9,034 nt of DNA, taken from positions 1-9,034 of the forward strand of contig CAJYRH010000426.1 in NCBI GenBank assembly GCA_913776795.1. Reading direction: 5' to 3'. Made by a program: the position numbers and the translations under genes. Shown here piece by piece: positions 1 to 6,495 of the stretch; the first letter of the stretch is position 1, and every line of letters begins with the position of its first letter. Source of the stretch: an uncultured Pseudorhodoferax sp. (GTDB lineage Bacteria; Pseudomonadota; Gammaproteobacteria; Burkholderiales; Burkholderiaceae). The notes below the pieces were generated by a model. The model saw only the letters and a program-made list of their open reading frames with translations, searched no databases and was not told the origin of the DNA.

Positions 1-312
1 GGGGTCGAGGATCTTGCCGCCCTCCCACACGTCCTTGCCTTCGGCCTTCCTGGCACCGCGGATGATCTCCAGCCCCACCAGGGGTTGGTCCTTGCGGTCG
101 TCGCTGCACACGGTGCAGCGCGCCTGAGGATCGGCCTCCTTGCGCAGCAGCTTCTCGATGCGGCCGCTCAACTGGCCGCCCTGCTCGCCGATCTGCATCT
201 GCGCCTTGGCCTCGCCGGTCTTGTCGTCCACGCTCTGCCAGCGGCCCACGGGCGTCATCTGCGCCTGTGCGGCCAGGCCGCACAGCAGCAGGGTCAGCGG
301 CAGCAGCTTCAT
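1..312 (-). CDS. DUF2147 domain secreted protein (C-terminus cut by window edge)
   Basis: Only the first 104 residues are in the window; family members are usually about 130-150 residues. Residues 1-17 form a signal peptide (MKLLPLTLLLCGLAAQA, cleavage likely before QMTPVG), so the product is probably periplasmic. The mature part matches the DUF2147 pattern as I know it: PVGRWQSVDDKTG at the start, a GRIEKLL segment, a CxxC pair (CTVC, about residues 66-69), the DRKDQPLVGLEI segment, and WEGGKILDP at the edge. The biochemical function of DUF2147 is not established. The ATG overlaps the acyl-CoA dehydrogenase stop as ATGA and has no clear Shine-Dalgarno, so it probably depends on translational coupling to that gene. 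The pairing with a fatty-acid-type dehydrogenase does not by itself reveal a function. Confidence 0.88.
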   Translation of the reverse strand, partial: MKLLPLTLLLCGLAAQAQMTPVGRWQSVDDKTGEAKAQMQIGEQGGQLSGRIEKLLRKEADPQARCTVCSDDRKDQPLVGLEIIRGARKAEGKDVWEGGKILDP

Positions 313-2105
313 GCCAGCGCCGCGTCGGTGTCCATGAGCACGCGGCTGCCGGCGCGCGCGGTGCGCATCAGCGTGGCGGTCTCGGGGAACAGTTTGGCGA
401 AGTAGAAGCGCGCGGTCTGCAGCTTGGCCGTGTAGAACGGGTCGGTGCTGCCCGCGGCGATGGCGCGCAGCGATGCCTGGGCCATGCGCGCGAAGAAGTA
501 GCCGAACACCAGGTGGCCGGCCACGCGCAGGTAGTCCACCGCGGCGGCGCCGACCTCGTCGGGGTTCTGCAGGCCCTTGAAGCCGACCTCCATCGTGAAC
601 TTGGTCAACTGCTCGCCCAGCACGGCGATGGGGTTGATGAACTCGGCCATCTTCTCGTTGACGCCCTCTTCCTCGACCAGCGCGCCGACCAGCTTGCCGA
701 ACTTCTTGAGCGCCGCGCCCTGGTCGCCCAGCACCTTGCGGCCCAGCAGGTCCAGCGACTGCACGGTGTTCGTGCCCTCGTAGATCATGTTGATGCGGTT
801 GTCCCGCACGAACTGCTCCATGCCCCATTCCTTGATGAAGCCATGGCCACCGAAGACCTGCATGCAGGCATTGGTCGCGGTGTGGCCGTTGTCAGTGATG
901 AAGGCCTTGACGATGGGCGTGAGCAGCGCCACGAGTTCGTCGGCATTCTTGCGCGCCTTCTCGTCGGGGTGGTGGTGGGCCTTGTCGAGCAGCAGCGTGC
1001 AGAAAATCTGCAGCGCGCGGCCGCCTTCGGCGTAGGCCTTGGCGGTCAGCAGCATCTTGCGCACGTCGGGGTGAACGATGATGGGATCGGCCTCCTTGTC
1101 CCTGGCCTTGGGGCCGGACAGCGAGCGCATCTGGATGCGGTCCTTGGCGTAGGCCAATGCGTTCTGGTAGGCCACCTCGGTCAGGCCCAGCGACTGGTTG
1201 CCCACGCCCAGGCGGGCCGCATTCATCATCACGAACATCGCGGCCAGGCCCTTGTTCGGCGCGCCGACCAGCGTGCCGATGGCGCCGTCGATGGCGATCT
1301 GCGCGGTGGCATTGCCGTGGATGCCCATCTTGTGTTCCAGACCCGTGCAGAAGATCGGGTTGCGCTCGCCCAGCGAGCCATCCGCCTTCACATGGAACTT
1401 GGGCACGACGAACAGGCTGATGCCCTTGCTGCCCTTGGGCGCGTCGGGCAGGCGGGCCAGCACCAGGTGCACGATGTTGGCGGCCATGCCGTGTTCGCCG
1501 GCCGAGATGAAGATCTTGTTGCCCGTGAGCTTGTAGGTGCCATCGGGCAGCGGCTCGGCCTTGGTGCGCAGCAGGCCTAGGTCGGTGCCGCAGTGCGGCT
1601 CGGTCAGGCACATGGTGCCGGTCCACTCGCCGCTCGTGAGCTTGGGAAGGTAAGTCTTCTTCTGTTCCTCGGTGCCGTGCGCGGCCAGCGCCTCGTAGGC
1701 GCCGTGCGACAGGCCCGGGTACATGGTCCAGGCCTGGTTGGCGCTATTGAGCATCTCGTACAGGCACTGGTTCACCACATAGGGCAGGCCCTGGCCGCCA
1801 TAGGCCGGGTCGCAGGACAGGGCCGGCCAGCCGCCTTCGACGAACTGCGCGTACGCCTCCTTGAAGCCCTTGGGCGTGGCGACCTCGTGCGTGCTCTGGT
1901 CCAGCGTGCAGCCCTCGGTATCGCCCGAGATGTTCAGCGGAAAGGTGACCTCGGCTGCGAACTTGCCGGCTTCTTCCAGCACGGCGTTGATGGTGTCGGC
2001 ATCGACCTCGGCATGGCGCGGCATCGCCTTGTATTCGTCGCTGACGCGCAGCACCTCGTGCAGCAGGAACTGCATGTCGCGCAGGGGGGGCGTGTAGCTG
2101 GGCAT
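309..2105 (-). CDS. Acyl-CoA dehydrogenase, long ~600-residue type (DmdC-like family)
   Basis: This 598-residue cytoplasmic FAD enzyme should oxidise an acyl-CoA thioester to the 2,3-enoyl-CoA. Domain order is: a short N-terminal extension (about 1-35) typical of the long family; the alpha-helical N domain (about 40-160); the beta domain with MCLTEPHCGTDLG (165-177); the C-terminal helical domain with QVFGGHGF (416-423, flavin contact); and IYEGTN (441-446), whose Glu443 is the expected catalytic base. An extra C-terminal domain (about 465-598) is characteristic of this branch. Relatives are often annotated as 3-methylmercaptopropionyl-CoA dehydrogenase, but many act on other or unknown acyl-CoAs, so I do not assign a substrate. 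The ATG has AAGGAG 9 nt upstream, lying inside the last codons of the TetR gene. Both the regulator and this gene are probably on one transcript, and its expression probably follows TetR autoregulation. Confidence 0.95.
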   Translation of the reverse strand: MPSYTPPLRDMQFLLHEVLRVSDEYKAMPRHAEVDADTINAVLEEAGKFAAEVTFPLNISGDTEGCTLDQSTHEVATPKGFKEAYAQFVEGGWPALSCDPAYGGQGLPYVVNQCLYEMLNSANQAWTMYPGLSHGAYEALAAHGTEEQKKTYLPKLTSGEWTGTMCLTEPHCGTDLGLLRTKAEPLPDGTYKLTGNKIFISAGEHGMAANIVHLVLARLPDAPKGSKGISLFVVPKFHVKADGSLGERNPIFCTGLEHKMGIHGNATAQIAIDGAIGTLVGAPNKGLAAMFVMMNAARLGVGNQSLGLTEVAYQNALAYAKDRIQMRSLSGPKARDKEADPIIVHPDVRKMLLTAKAYAEGGRALQIFCTLLLDKAHHHPDEKARKNADELVALLTPIVKAFITDNGHTATNACMQVFGGHGFIKEWGMEQFVRDNRINMIYEGTNTVQSLDLLGRKVLGDQGAALKKFGKLVGALVEEEGVNEKMAEFINPIAVLGEQLTKFTMEVGFKGLQNPDEVGAAAVDYLRVAGHLVFGYFFARMAQASLRAIAAGSTDPFYTAKLQTARFYFAKLFPETATLMRTARAGSRVLMDTDAALA

Positions 2106-2111
2106 CTGGTC

Positions 2112-2840
2112 TTACTCCTTGGTGCTGGAAGGGCGGTTGGTCTTGGGCGCACGCTGGCGCGCGGCGGGTGGGGAAGCGGACGCTGCGGCGGCGGAGCTGC
2201 CGTAGCGCGAAAGAATGTGCTCGAAGCCGGCCTCGGCGCGGTGGATGGAGCCTGGGTTGTTCAGAAAGCGTTCCTCGTAGTGCAACGCGAGGATCAGGCC
2301 GTGGATCTCGAAGGCCATCTGGCGTGCGTCGGTGTCGGCGCGCAGGTCACCCTCCTGCTTGGCCAGGGCCACCGCACGGTCCAATGCCGCGAGCCAGGAC
2401 TTGACCGAATCGACCAGCGCATCGCGCACCGGGCCGGGCCGGTCGTCGAACTCGGCTGCGCCACTGATGAAGATGCAGCCGGACTGGATCTCCACGGCCA
2501 CGCGCTGCATCCAGTTGGCGAACAGCGCACGCAACCGTGGCAGGCCGCGCTCGACCTGCAGCGCAGGAAAGAACACCTCCTGCTCGAAGCGCTGGTAGTA
2601 CTCGCGCACGACGGAGATCTGCAGTTCCTCGCGCGAGCCGAAATGCGCGAAGACGCCGGACTTGCTCATCTGGGTGAGCTCCGCCACGGCGCCAATCGAC
2701 AGGCCTTCCAGCCCCATCTGCGAGGCCAGGCTCAGGGCGGCATCGACGATGGCAGCCTTGGTCTGGCGGCCCTTGGGCAGCACACGCACGTTGTCCACGG
2801 TGGACAAGGCCTTGGTGACAGCGGCGGAGACACGGGGCAT
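2112..2840 (-). CDS. TetR/AcrR-family transcriptional regulator
   Basis: This 242-residue DNA-binding repressor-type protein has the TetR N-terminal domain at about residues 24-75. GRQTKAAIVDAAL forms helix 1, and the helix-turn-helix runs through GLSIGAVAELTQMSKSGVFAHFGSREEL (47-73; the recognition helix includes SKSGVFAHFGS). The rest is a helical ligand-binding and dimerisation domain, with a low-complexity Ala/Ser/Pro tail after about residue 215. I chose the ATG giving MPRVSAAV; an in-frame TTG at 2897 would add 19 residues that read through the candidate operator and look non-conserved. There is no clear Shine-Dalgarno before the ATG, so the start is only moderately certain. It sits directly upstream of the acyl-CoA dehydrogenase in the same direction, so the likely role is autoregulation plus control of that gene by an acyl-CoA or fatty-acid-like ligand (inference). 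Confidence 0.9.
   Translation of the reverse strand: MPRVSAAVTKALSTVDNVRVLPKGRQTKAAIVDAALSLASQMGLEGLSIGAVAELTQMSKSGVFAHFGSREELQISVVREYYQRFEQEVFFPALQVERGLPRLRALFANWMQRVAVEIQSGCIFISGAAEFDDRPGPVRDALVDSVKSWLAALDRAVALAKQEGDLRADTDARQMAFEIHGLILALHYEERFLNNPGSIHRAEAGFEHILSRYGSSAAAASASPPAARQRAPKTNRPSSTKE
2115..2120 (-). promoter_or_regulatory. Ribosome binding site of acyl-CoA dehydrogenase inside the tetR 3' end
   Basis: AAGGAG lies 9 nt before the dehydrogenase ATG. It is formed by the final Lys and Glu codons of the TetR gene, whose TAA follows at once. Termination of TetR translation therefore occurs at the next gene's ribosome binding site, which suggests coupled translation and supports the chosen ATG. 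Confidence 0.8.
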
Positions 2841-2850
2841 GGCACAAGAG

Positions 2851-2870
2851 TAGAACGAACGGTCGTGCGA
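2851..2870. promoter_or_regulatory. Candidate TetR operator (imperfect 20-bp palindrome)
   Basis: On the + strand the half sites are TAGAACGAAC and GGTCGTGCGA. Seven of ten positions match when one arm is compared with the reverse complement of the other, with a core of ACGA-n-CG-n-TCGT. It ends 11 nt upstream of the tetR ATG. Such palindromes next to tetR genes are commonly the site of autorepression. A weak promoter could lie just upstream on the minus strand (TTGCAT at 2892-2897, 17 nt, AAAATC), which would put the operator at the transcription start. The operator role is inferred from position and symmetry only. Confidence 0.45.
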
Positions 2871-2933
2871 TTTTGCAGGCAAATATCGGCGATGCAAGCC
2901 CGTGGCCCCATTTTTTTCGGGGCTGTAGTGGCG

Positions 2934-3977
2934 CTACCGCGCCGCCAGCGCAGTCGCCGCGATGGCCCGGCCCACGGCCTCGAAGAGCCGGCCGGCAGCG
3001 CGTTGCTCGTCCAGCTCGGCGGCGCAGACGGCGACCACGGTGGCGTCCCGGCCGCCGTCCTGCGGCTGCACCACGCCCATGTGGCAGGCGCGCTGGTGCT
3101 GCGTGCCGGTCTTGTGGATCAGGCGCAGCGCGCCGGGCAGACCCGCCTCGAGGCGGTAGTCGCCGCGCGTGTCGAACTTCATGGCCTTGAACAGGCGCGC
3201 CGTGCTGTCGGGCGCCAGCAGCTCGCCGCGCACCAGGCGTTCGAGCATGGCGCCGTAGCCGACCAGGGTGGCACTGTTGTGGCCATCGGCGTAGTAGGCC
3301 GCATAGGCGGTGTCGATGTCGGCGCGCAGTGCGCCAGCCGGCAGCCCAAGTGCACGGCGGACCGCCTCCGCGCGCCGGGTCATGGGCGCGGCCGCCACCT
3401 CCACCAGTTGCCGGTGGGTCAGGCGGTCGGCGCCGGGATGCAGCCGCGCATAGACGGCGCGGCGCACCTGGGTGAAATCGGTCAGCGTGCCGATCTGTCC
3501 GGCGCCACCGAAGGCCTGTGCCGCGCTGCGGTTCAGCGCGTCCGTTCCCACCACCCGCACCAGCATGTTGGCCGCCGTGTTGTCGCTGTCGCCCAGCATG
3601 CGCGTGAGCAGCGTGGCAATGCTGTAGGACTGGCCGACCGGGTTCCAGACCAGCGGGCCGGAGCCGTCGACCTTGTCGGTTTCGCGCAGGGCGACCTCGG
3701 TGTCCAGCCGAAGACGGCCGCCGTCGACCTGCTGGAGCACGGCCACGGCGATCGGCACCTTGGCAGTGGAACCCAGGTACCAGGACTGGCCGGCGCCGTA
3801 GTCCAGCGTGAGGCCGTCGCGCAGCCGTTTCACGTACACCCCCAGGTGGCCGGGTGTGGCTGCGTCGAGGCGGGCGATCTCCACGCGCAGACGCTCGGGC
3901 CAGTCGTGCGCGCGCGCCGCCTCAGGACGGACCAGCGCGGCCAGCAGCAGAAGGGCGGACAGTACAGCTCGGCGCAT
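2934..3977 (-). CDS. Secreted serine hydrolase, class A beta-lactamase fold (downstream paralog)
   Basis: This 347-residue protein has a signal peptide (residues 1-23, ending ARA before HDWPERL), so it is periplasmic. Active-site motifs of the penicillin-recognising serine family are present: Ser70-Thr-Ala-Lys73 (SxxK) in WYLGSTAKVP, Ser131-Asp-Asn133 in DSDNTAANML, and Lys289-Thr-Gly291 in HKTGTQ. The SDN-to-KTG distance is 158 residues, about 50 more than in TEM-type class A enzymes, and no ExxLN omega-loop motif is visible, so the deacylating Glu166 may be absent. Likely roles are a cell-wall peptidase-like enzyme, a beta-lactam-binding protein or a weak beta-lactamase; I cannot choose from sequence alone. 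The start ATG has AAGGAG 6 nt upstream. It overlaps the upstream paralog by 56 nt in another frame. Motif order and spacing match that paralog, indicating tandem duplication. Confidence 0.9.
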   Translation of the reverse strand: MRRAVLSALLLLAALVRPEAARAHDWPERLRVEIARLDAATPGHLGVYVKRLRDGLTLDYGAGQSWYLGSTAKVPIAVAVLQQVDGGRLRLDTEVALRETDKVDGSGPLVWNPVGQSYSIATLLTRMLGDSDNTAANMLVRVVGTDALNRSAAQAFGGAGQIGTLTDFTQVRRAVYARLHPGADRLTHRQLVEVAAAPMTRRAEAVRRALGLPAGALRADIDTAYAAYYADGHNSATLVGYGAMLERLVRGELLAPDSTARLFKAMKFDTRGDYRLEAGLPGALRLIHKTGTQHQRACHMGVVQPQDGGRDATVVAVCAAELDEQRAAGRLFEAVGRAIAATALAAR

Positions 3978-5049
3978 CGGGCACTCCTTGGGTCAGCACG
4001 CCGGAACGGCACAGTGCCGTGCCGACCTCGCGCAACGCACGCTCTGCGCGCGGCAGCGACAGCGCGCCGCGCGTGCACGCCACCACGAGCACGCGCGTGG
4101 CACCGCCGGCCGGCTGCACGATGCCGGCATCGCAGAACCGTGCGCGCTGCGTGCCGGTCTTGTGGGCGAAGCGCGCGCCGGCCGGCAGACCGGCCCGGAT
4201 GCGTTGCGGCCCCGTCACCACCCGTTCCATGAGACCGAGCAGGTGGCGCGTCTGCGCCGGCGGCAGCAGCCGGCCATCGGCCAGCTGCGCGAGCAATTCA
4301 CCATAAGCGTCCAGACGGCCTGAATTGAGGCCGGTGGCGTAGTAGGCGTCGTAGGCCTCGCCCAGCGTGGCCAGTCTGAACTCGCCGACCGGCACCTGCA
4401 CCGTGCGGGCCAGGTATTGCAGGCGCGCGCTGTCGTCGCGCTGCTGGCGCAGCGCCAGCAACTCGCGCCCGGCCAGCCGCTGGGCGGCCGGCACCAATTG
4501 GCCGTAGACCGCGCGCCGGACGTCGGCGAGGCGGGTGATGGGGCCGAAGCCGCCCGCCGCGACTTCGGCGACGACCGCATTGACCTGCGCCACCCCGACC
4601 AGTCCGATCAGCATGTCGCTGGCGGTGTTGTCGCTGTGGATGAGCATCTGCTCGAGCAGATAGCCGATGGTCAGGGCAGCGCCCGGTGAATGGCTGTTGG
4701 TGGCACCGGCGCCGTCCACAAGGTCGTCGGCGCGCAGGGTGACCGGGGTCTCCAGCGCGTGGTCGCCACGGGCGATGCTGCGCAGCACGGCCACGGCCAC
4801 AGGCACCTTCACCATGGAAGCGAGGTACCAGGACTGGTCGGACCGAAAGGACGCCGTTTCGCCGCTGGCAAGCGCGCGCACATAGACGCCGATGCGCGGG
4901 CCGTCGGGCGCCGCGTCGATGCGCGCCAACCCGGCCATCAGGCGTCCCTGCCAGGTTTCCGCGGCGACGCCGGACACAGCTGATACGCAAAGACACACCG
5001 CCAACGCCCATCCGCGGCCCGCACGAACGGCGCAGGCGCGGTGCTGCAC
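3922..5049 (-). CDS. Secreted serine hydrolase, class A beta-lactamase fold (upstream paralog)
   Basis: With a GTG start at 5049 the protein has 375 residues. The open frame continues upstream to a TTG at 5187, but that extension has no export signal, while the GTG start gives a 30-residue signal peptide ending SGVAA before ETWQ. Motifs are Ser78-Met-Val-Lys81 (WYLASMVKVP), Ser139-Asp-Asn141 (IHSDNTASDML) and Lys297-Thr-Gly299 (HKTGTQ). Spacings of 61 and 158 residues equal those of the downstream paralog. As there, no ExxLN omega-loop motif is seen, so true beta-lactamase activity is doubtful. The GTG begins only 4 nt after the stop of a small membrane ORF, suggesting coupling. The C-terminus runs about 20 residues beyond where the paralog ends and overlaps its signal-peptide codons. 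Start choice is the main uncertainty; the family assignment is firm. Confidence 0.86.
   Translation of the reverse strand: MQHRACAVRAGRGWALAVCLCVSAVSGVAAETWQGRLMAGLARIDAAPDGPRIGVYVRALASGETASFRSDQSWYLASMVKVPVAVAVLRSIARGDHALETPVTLRADDLVDGAGATNSHSPGAALTIGYLLEQMLIHSDNTASDMLIGLVGVAQVNAVVAEVAAGGFGPITRLADVRRAVYGQLVPAAQRLAGRELLALRQQRDDSARLQYLARTVQVPVGEFRLATLGEAYDAYYATGLNSGRLDAYGELLAQLADGRLLPPAQTRHLLGLMERVVTGPQRIRAGLPAGARFAHKTGTQRARFCDAGIVQPAGGATRVLVVACTRGALSLPRAERALREVGTALCRSGVLTQGVPDAPSCTVRPSAAGRAGPS
3984..3989 (-). promoter_or_regulatory. Ribosome binding site of the downstream serine hydrolase
   Basis: AAGGAG lies 6 nt before the ATG at 3977. It sits inside the coding sequence of the upstream hydrolase, 60-65 nt before that gene's stop on the same strand. 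It supports an independent translation start within the overlap rather than a fused or mis-called frame. Confidence 0.75.
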
Positions 5050-5053
5050 GGGC

Positions 5054-5209
5054 TCAGCGCGGATCGCGATCAGACGTTTGCAGCCAGTCGCGGTGCTGCT
5101 GCCAAAGCCGGGCCGCTGCAGCGCGCCGCTCACGACGCCAACGCACGTACCAAACCAGCACCGCGGTTGCAAGTCCCGACAAGCCAAGCACCAACACCAA
5201 CAACGACAT
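5054..5209 (-). CDS. Possible 51-residue single-pass membrane protein
   Basis: The reading frame begins MSLLVLVLGLSGLATAVLVW. It has one hydrophobic segment (about residues 2-22) followed by a strongly basic stretch (RWRRERRAAAARLW) and a polar tail ending SDRDPR. By the positive-inside rule the tail would face the cytoplasm. The ATG has GGGA 3 nt upstream and a farther AAGGGG, so the ribosome binding site is mediocre. The stop is 4 nt before the GTG of the serine hydrolase, consistent with a co-translated small partner. I do not recognise a family. It could be a chance ORF in high-GC DNA; the clean membrane-segment-plus-basic-tail layout and the tight junction are the arguments for it. Confidence 0.4.
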   Translation of the reverse strand: MSLLVLVLGLSGLATAVLVWYVRWRRERRAAAARLWQQHRDWLQTSDRDPR

Positions 5210-5256
5210 CGATCCCGAACCCCTTACGCGAAAACACCGCCAGCCACTTGGCGACG

Positions 5257-5304
5257 TCAAGAGCCCATGATGGCACCGGCGGGCGCGACATTCCAAATGC
5301 GCAC
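5257..5304 (-). CDS. Possible 15-codon leader ORF with strong ribosome binding site
   Basis: AGGAG (5310-5314) sits 5 nt before a GTG that opens a 15-codon frame, VRIWNVAPAGAIMGS, then TGA. It is the best Shine-Dalgarno in the stretch between the anmK terminator and the hydrolase genes, and it leads the leftward unit. It may be a leader peptide, the intact start of a gene that has lost its frame, or chance. No frame joins it to the 51-residue ORF without a shift. I do not recognise the peptide. Confidence 0.25.
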   Translation of the reverse strand: MRIWNVAPAGAIMGS

Positions 5305-5340
5305 GTTTTCTCCTGTTACAGAAAAGCCTTAGTTCCGGCG

Positions 5341-5364
5341 AGGAAAACCGCTGCCCGGCAGCGG
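5341..5364 (-). terminator. Rho-independent terminator after anmK
   Basis: On the minus strand, CCGCTGC, a 3-nt CGG loop and GCAGCGG form a perfect 7-bp GC-rich stem, followed at once by TTTTCCT. It begins 1 nt after the anmK stop codon. It separates the M23-anmK transcript from the hydrolase unit downstream, implying that the latter needs its own promoter or relies on read-through. Confidence 0.82.
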
Positions 5365-5365
5365 C

Positions 5366-6484
5366 TCAGGCGGGGTAGACGGCCCCTAGCACACGCGCGC
5401 CGCGCGCGCCGGTCACGCTGGCCAGGCTGGCGGTCTGACCGCGCAGCGTGCGGCTGGCCAGCCAGGCGAAGGCGGCGGCCTCGACCTGCTGCGGCGGCAG
5501 CCCCAGGGCCTGCGAGCTGACCACCTCCAGCTGCGGCAGGCCATCGTGCAGCCGGCGCATGAGGTCGCCATTGAAGGCGCCACCACCGCAGACTGCCAGC
5601 CGCGTGGCAGCGGGCGCGTGGGCCCGCACCGCATCCACGCAGACGCCGGCCGTCAGCTCGGCCAGCGTGGCCTGCACATCAGCCGCTGCCAGCCCGGCAA
5701 ATCCGGCCAGCCGGGCCGCCAGCCACTGGGCATGGAACAGATCGCGTCCCGTGCTCTTGGGCGGCGGCAGCGCGAAATACGGCTCGGCCCGCAAGGCCGC
5801 GAGCAGGCCGGCATGGACGTGGCCGCTGGCAGCCCAGGCGCCGTCGGCATCGTAGGGTTGGCCTCGGTGGCGCTGGCACCATAGGTCCAGCAGCGCGTTG
5901 CCTGGCCCGCAGTCGAAGCCGAGCACGGCCGCATCCCGTCCCACCGGCGGCAGCACGCTCAGGTTGGAGATGCCGCCCAGGTTCAGCACCCCGAGCACTG
6001 CGTCCCGCTGGCCGAACTGCGCCTGGTGAAAGGCCGGCACCAGCGGGGCGCCCTGGCCGCCCGCGGCCAGGTCGCGGCTGCGCAGGTCGGCGACCACGGC
6101 GATGCCGCTTCGCTCGGCCAGCAGTGCGGGATTGAGCAGCTGGAGCGTATAGCCCACGCCATCGAAGGCCTGGGGCTGATGGCGCACCGTTTGGCCGTGG
6201 GCGCCGATGCCGCGCACCTGGGTCGGCGCAAGGCCCGTGTGCTGCAGCAACTGCTGCACCACCTGCGCATAGGCCAGCGCCACGCCGTTGGCCGCCAGGG
6301 CCGCGCGGTGCAGCTCGTTGTCGCCGGGGGTGTTGAGGGCCAGGAGTTCGGTCCGCAGCGCGGGGTCGAACGGGGCAGCCACATGGGCCAGCACGCGCAG
6401 GCCCTGTGCGGCGTCCTCGGCCAGCACGCCGTCCACGCCGTCCAGCGAGGTGCCGGACATCAGACCGATGAAGCACTCGGCCAT
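5366..6484 (-). CDS. anmK: Anhydro-N-acetylmuramic acid kinase
   Basis: AnmK opens and phosphorylates 1,6-anhydro-MurNAc with ATP to give MurNAc-6-phosphate, a cytoplasmic step in peptidoglycan recycling. The 372-residue length is normal for the family (about 370). Visible family signatures are GLMSGTSLDGVD (7-18, phosphate binding), GAHGQTVRH (94-102), VLNLGGISN (166-174), FDCGPGNALLD (190-200, with the catalytic Asp191), KSTGRDLF (243-250) and CGGGAFN (299-305). The open frame extends upstream of this ATG, but that stretch is antisense-style shadow of the M23 gene; starting at MAECFIGLMSG matches the family. It begins 11 nt after the M23 stop, so the two are probably one transcript, and a terminator follows directly. 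The ribosome binding site (GGCAGG) is weak, suggesting coupling to M23 translation. Confidence 0.96.
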   Translation of the reverse strand: MAECFIGLMSGTSLDGVDGVLAEDAAQGLRVLAHVAAPFDPALRTELLALNTPGDNELHRAALAANGVALAYAQVVQQLLQHTGLAPTQVRGIGAHGQTVRHQPQAFDGVGYTLQLLNPALLAERSGIAVVADLRSRDLAAGGQGAPLVPAFHQAQFGQRDAVLGVLNLGGISNLSVLPPVGRDAAVLGFDCGPGNALLDLWCQRHRGQPYDADGAWAASGHVHAGLLAALRAEPYFALPPPKSTGRDLFHAQWLAARLAGFAGLAAADVQATLAELTAGVCVDAVRAHAPAATRLAVCGGGAFNGDLMRRLHDGLPQLEVVSSQALGLPPQQVEAAAFAWLASRTLRGQTASLASVTGARGARVLGAVYPA

Positions 6485-6495
6485 CGGCCTGCCGC

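Noticed and set aside
267..1580. Rightward 437-codon open frame antisense to the acyl-CoA dehydrogenase
   Set aside because: Same codon-bias artefact; the opposite strand encodes a full-length conserved enzyme.
2905..2945. Hairpins near the end of the downstream hydrolase gene (GCCCC/GGGGC around a T7 run; GGCGC/GCGCC overlapping the stop) as a terminator
   Set aside because: The stems are only 5 bp and no U-tract follows either on the transcribed minus strand; the T7 run is in the loop and on the non-transcribed sense.
1593..4232. Very long rightward open frame (879 codons) across the dehydrogenase, tetR and hydrolase genes
   Set aside because: It is antisense to three recognised genes and has no domain or ribosome binding site. 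Its Gly/Ala/His/Gln-rich composition is typical of the complement of GC-rich codons.
2934..5049. Calling the two hydrolases acquired beta-lactam resistance genes
   Set aside because: No mobile element or composition shift surrounds them, and the deacylating omega-loop glutamate motif is not visible; a chromosomal cell-wall or penicillin-interacting role is at least as likely.
5231..5260. TTGACG (minus strand, 5255-5260) as the -35 of a promoter for the hydrolase unit
   Set aside because: No acceptable -10 lies 16-18 nt downstream (GTGTTT or TGTTTT at best), so the promoter of this unit remains unassigned.
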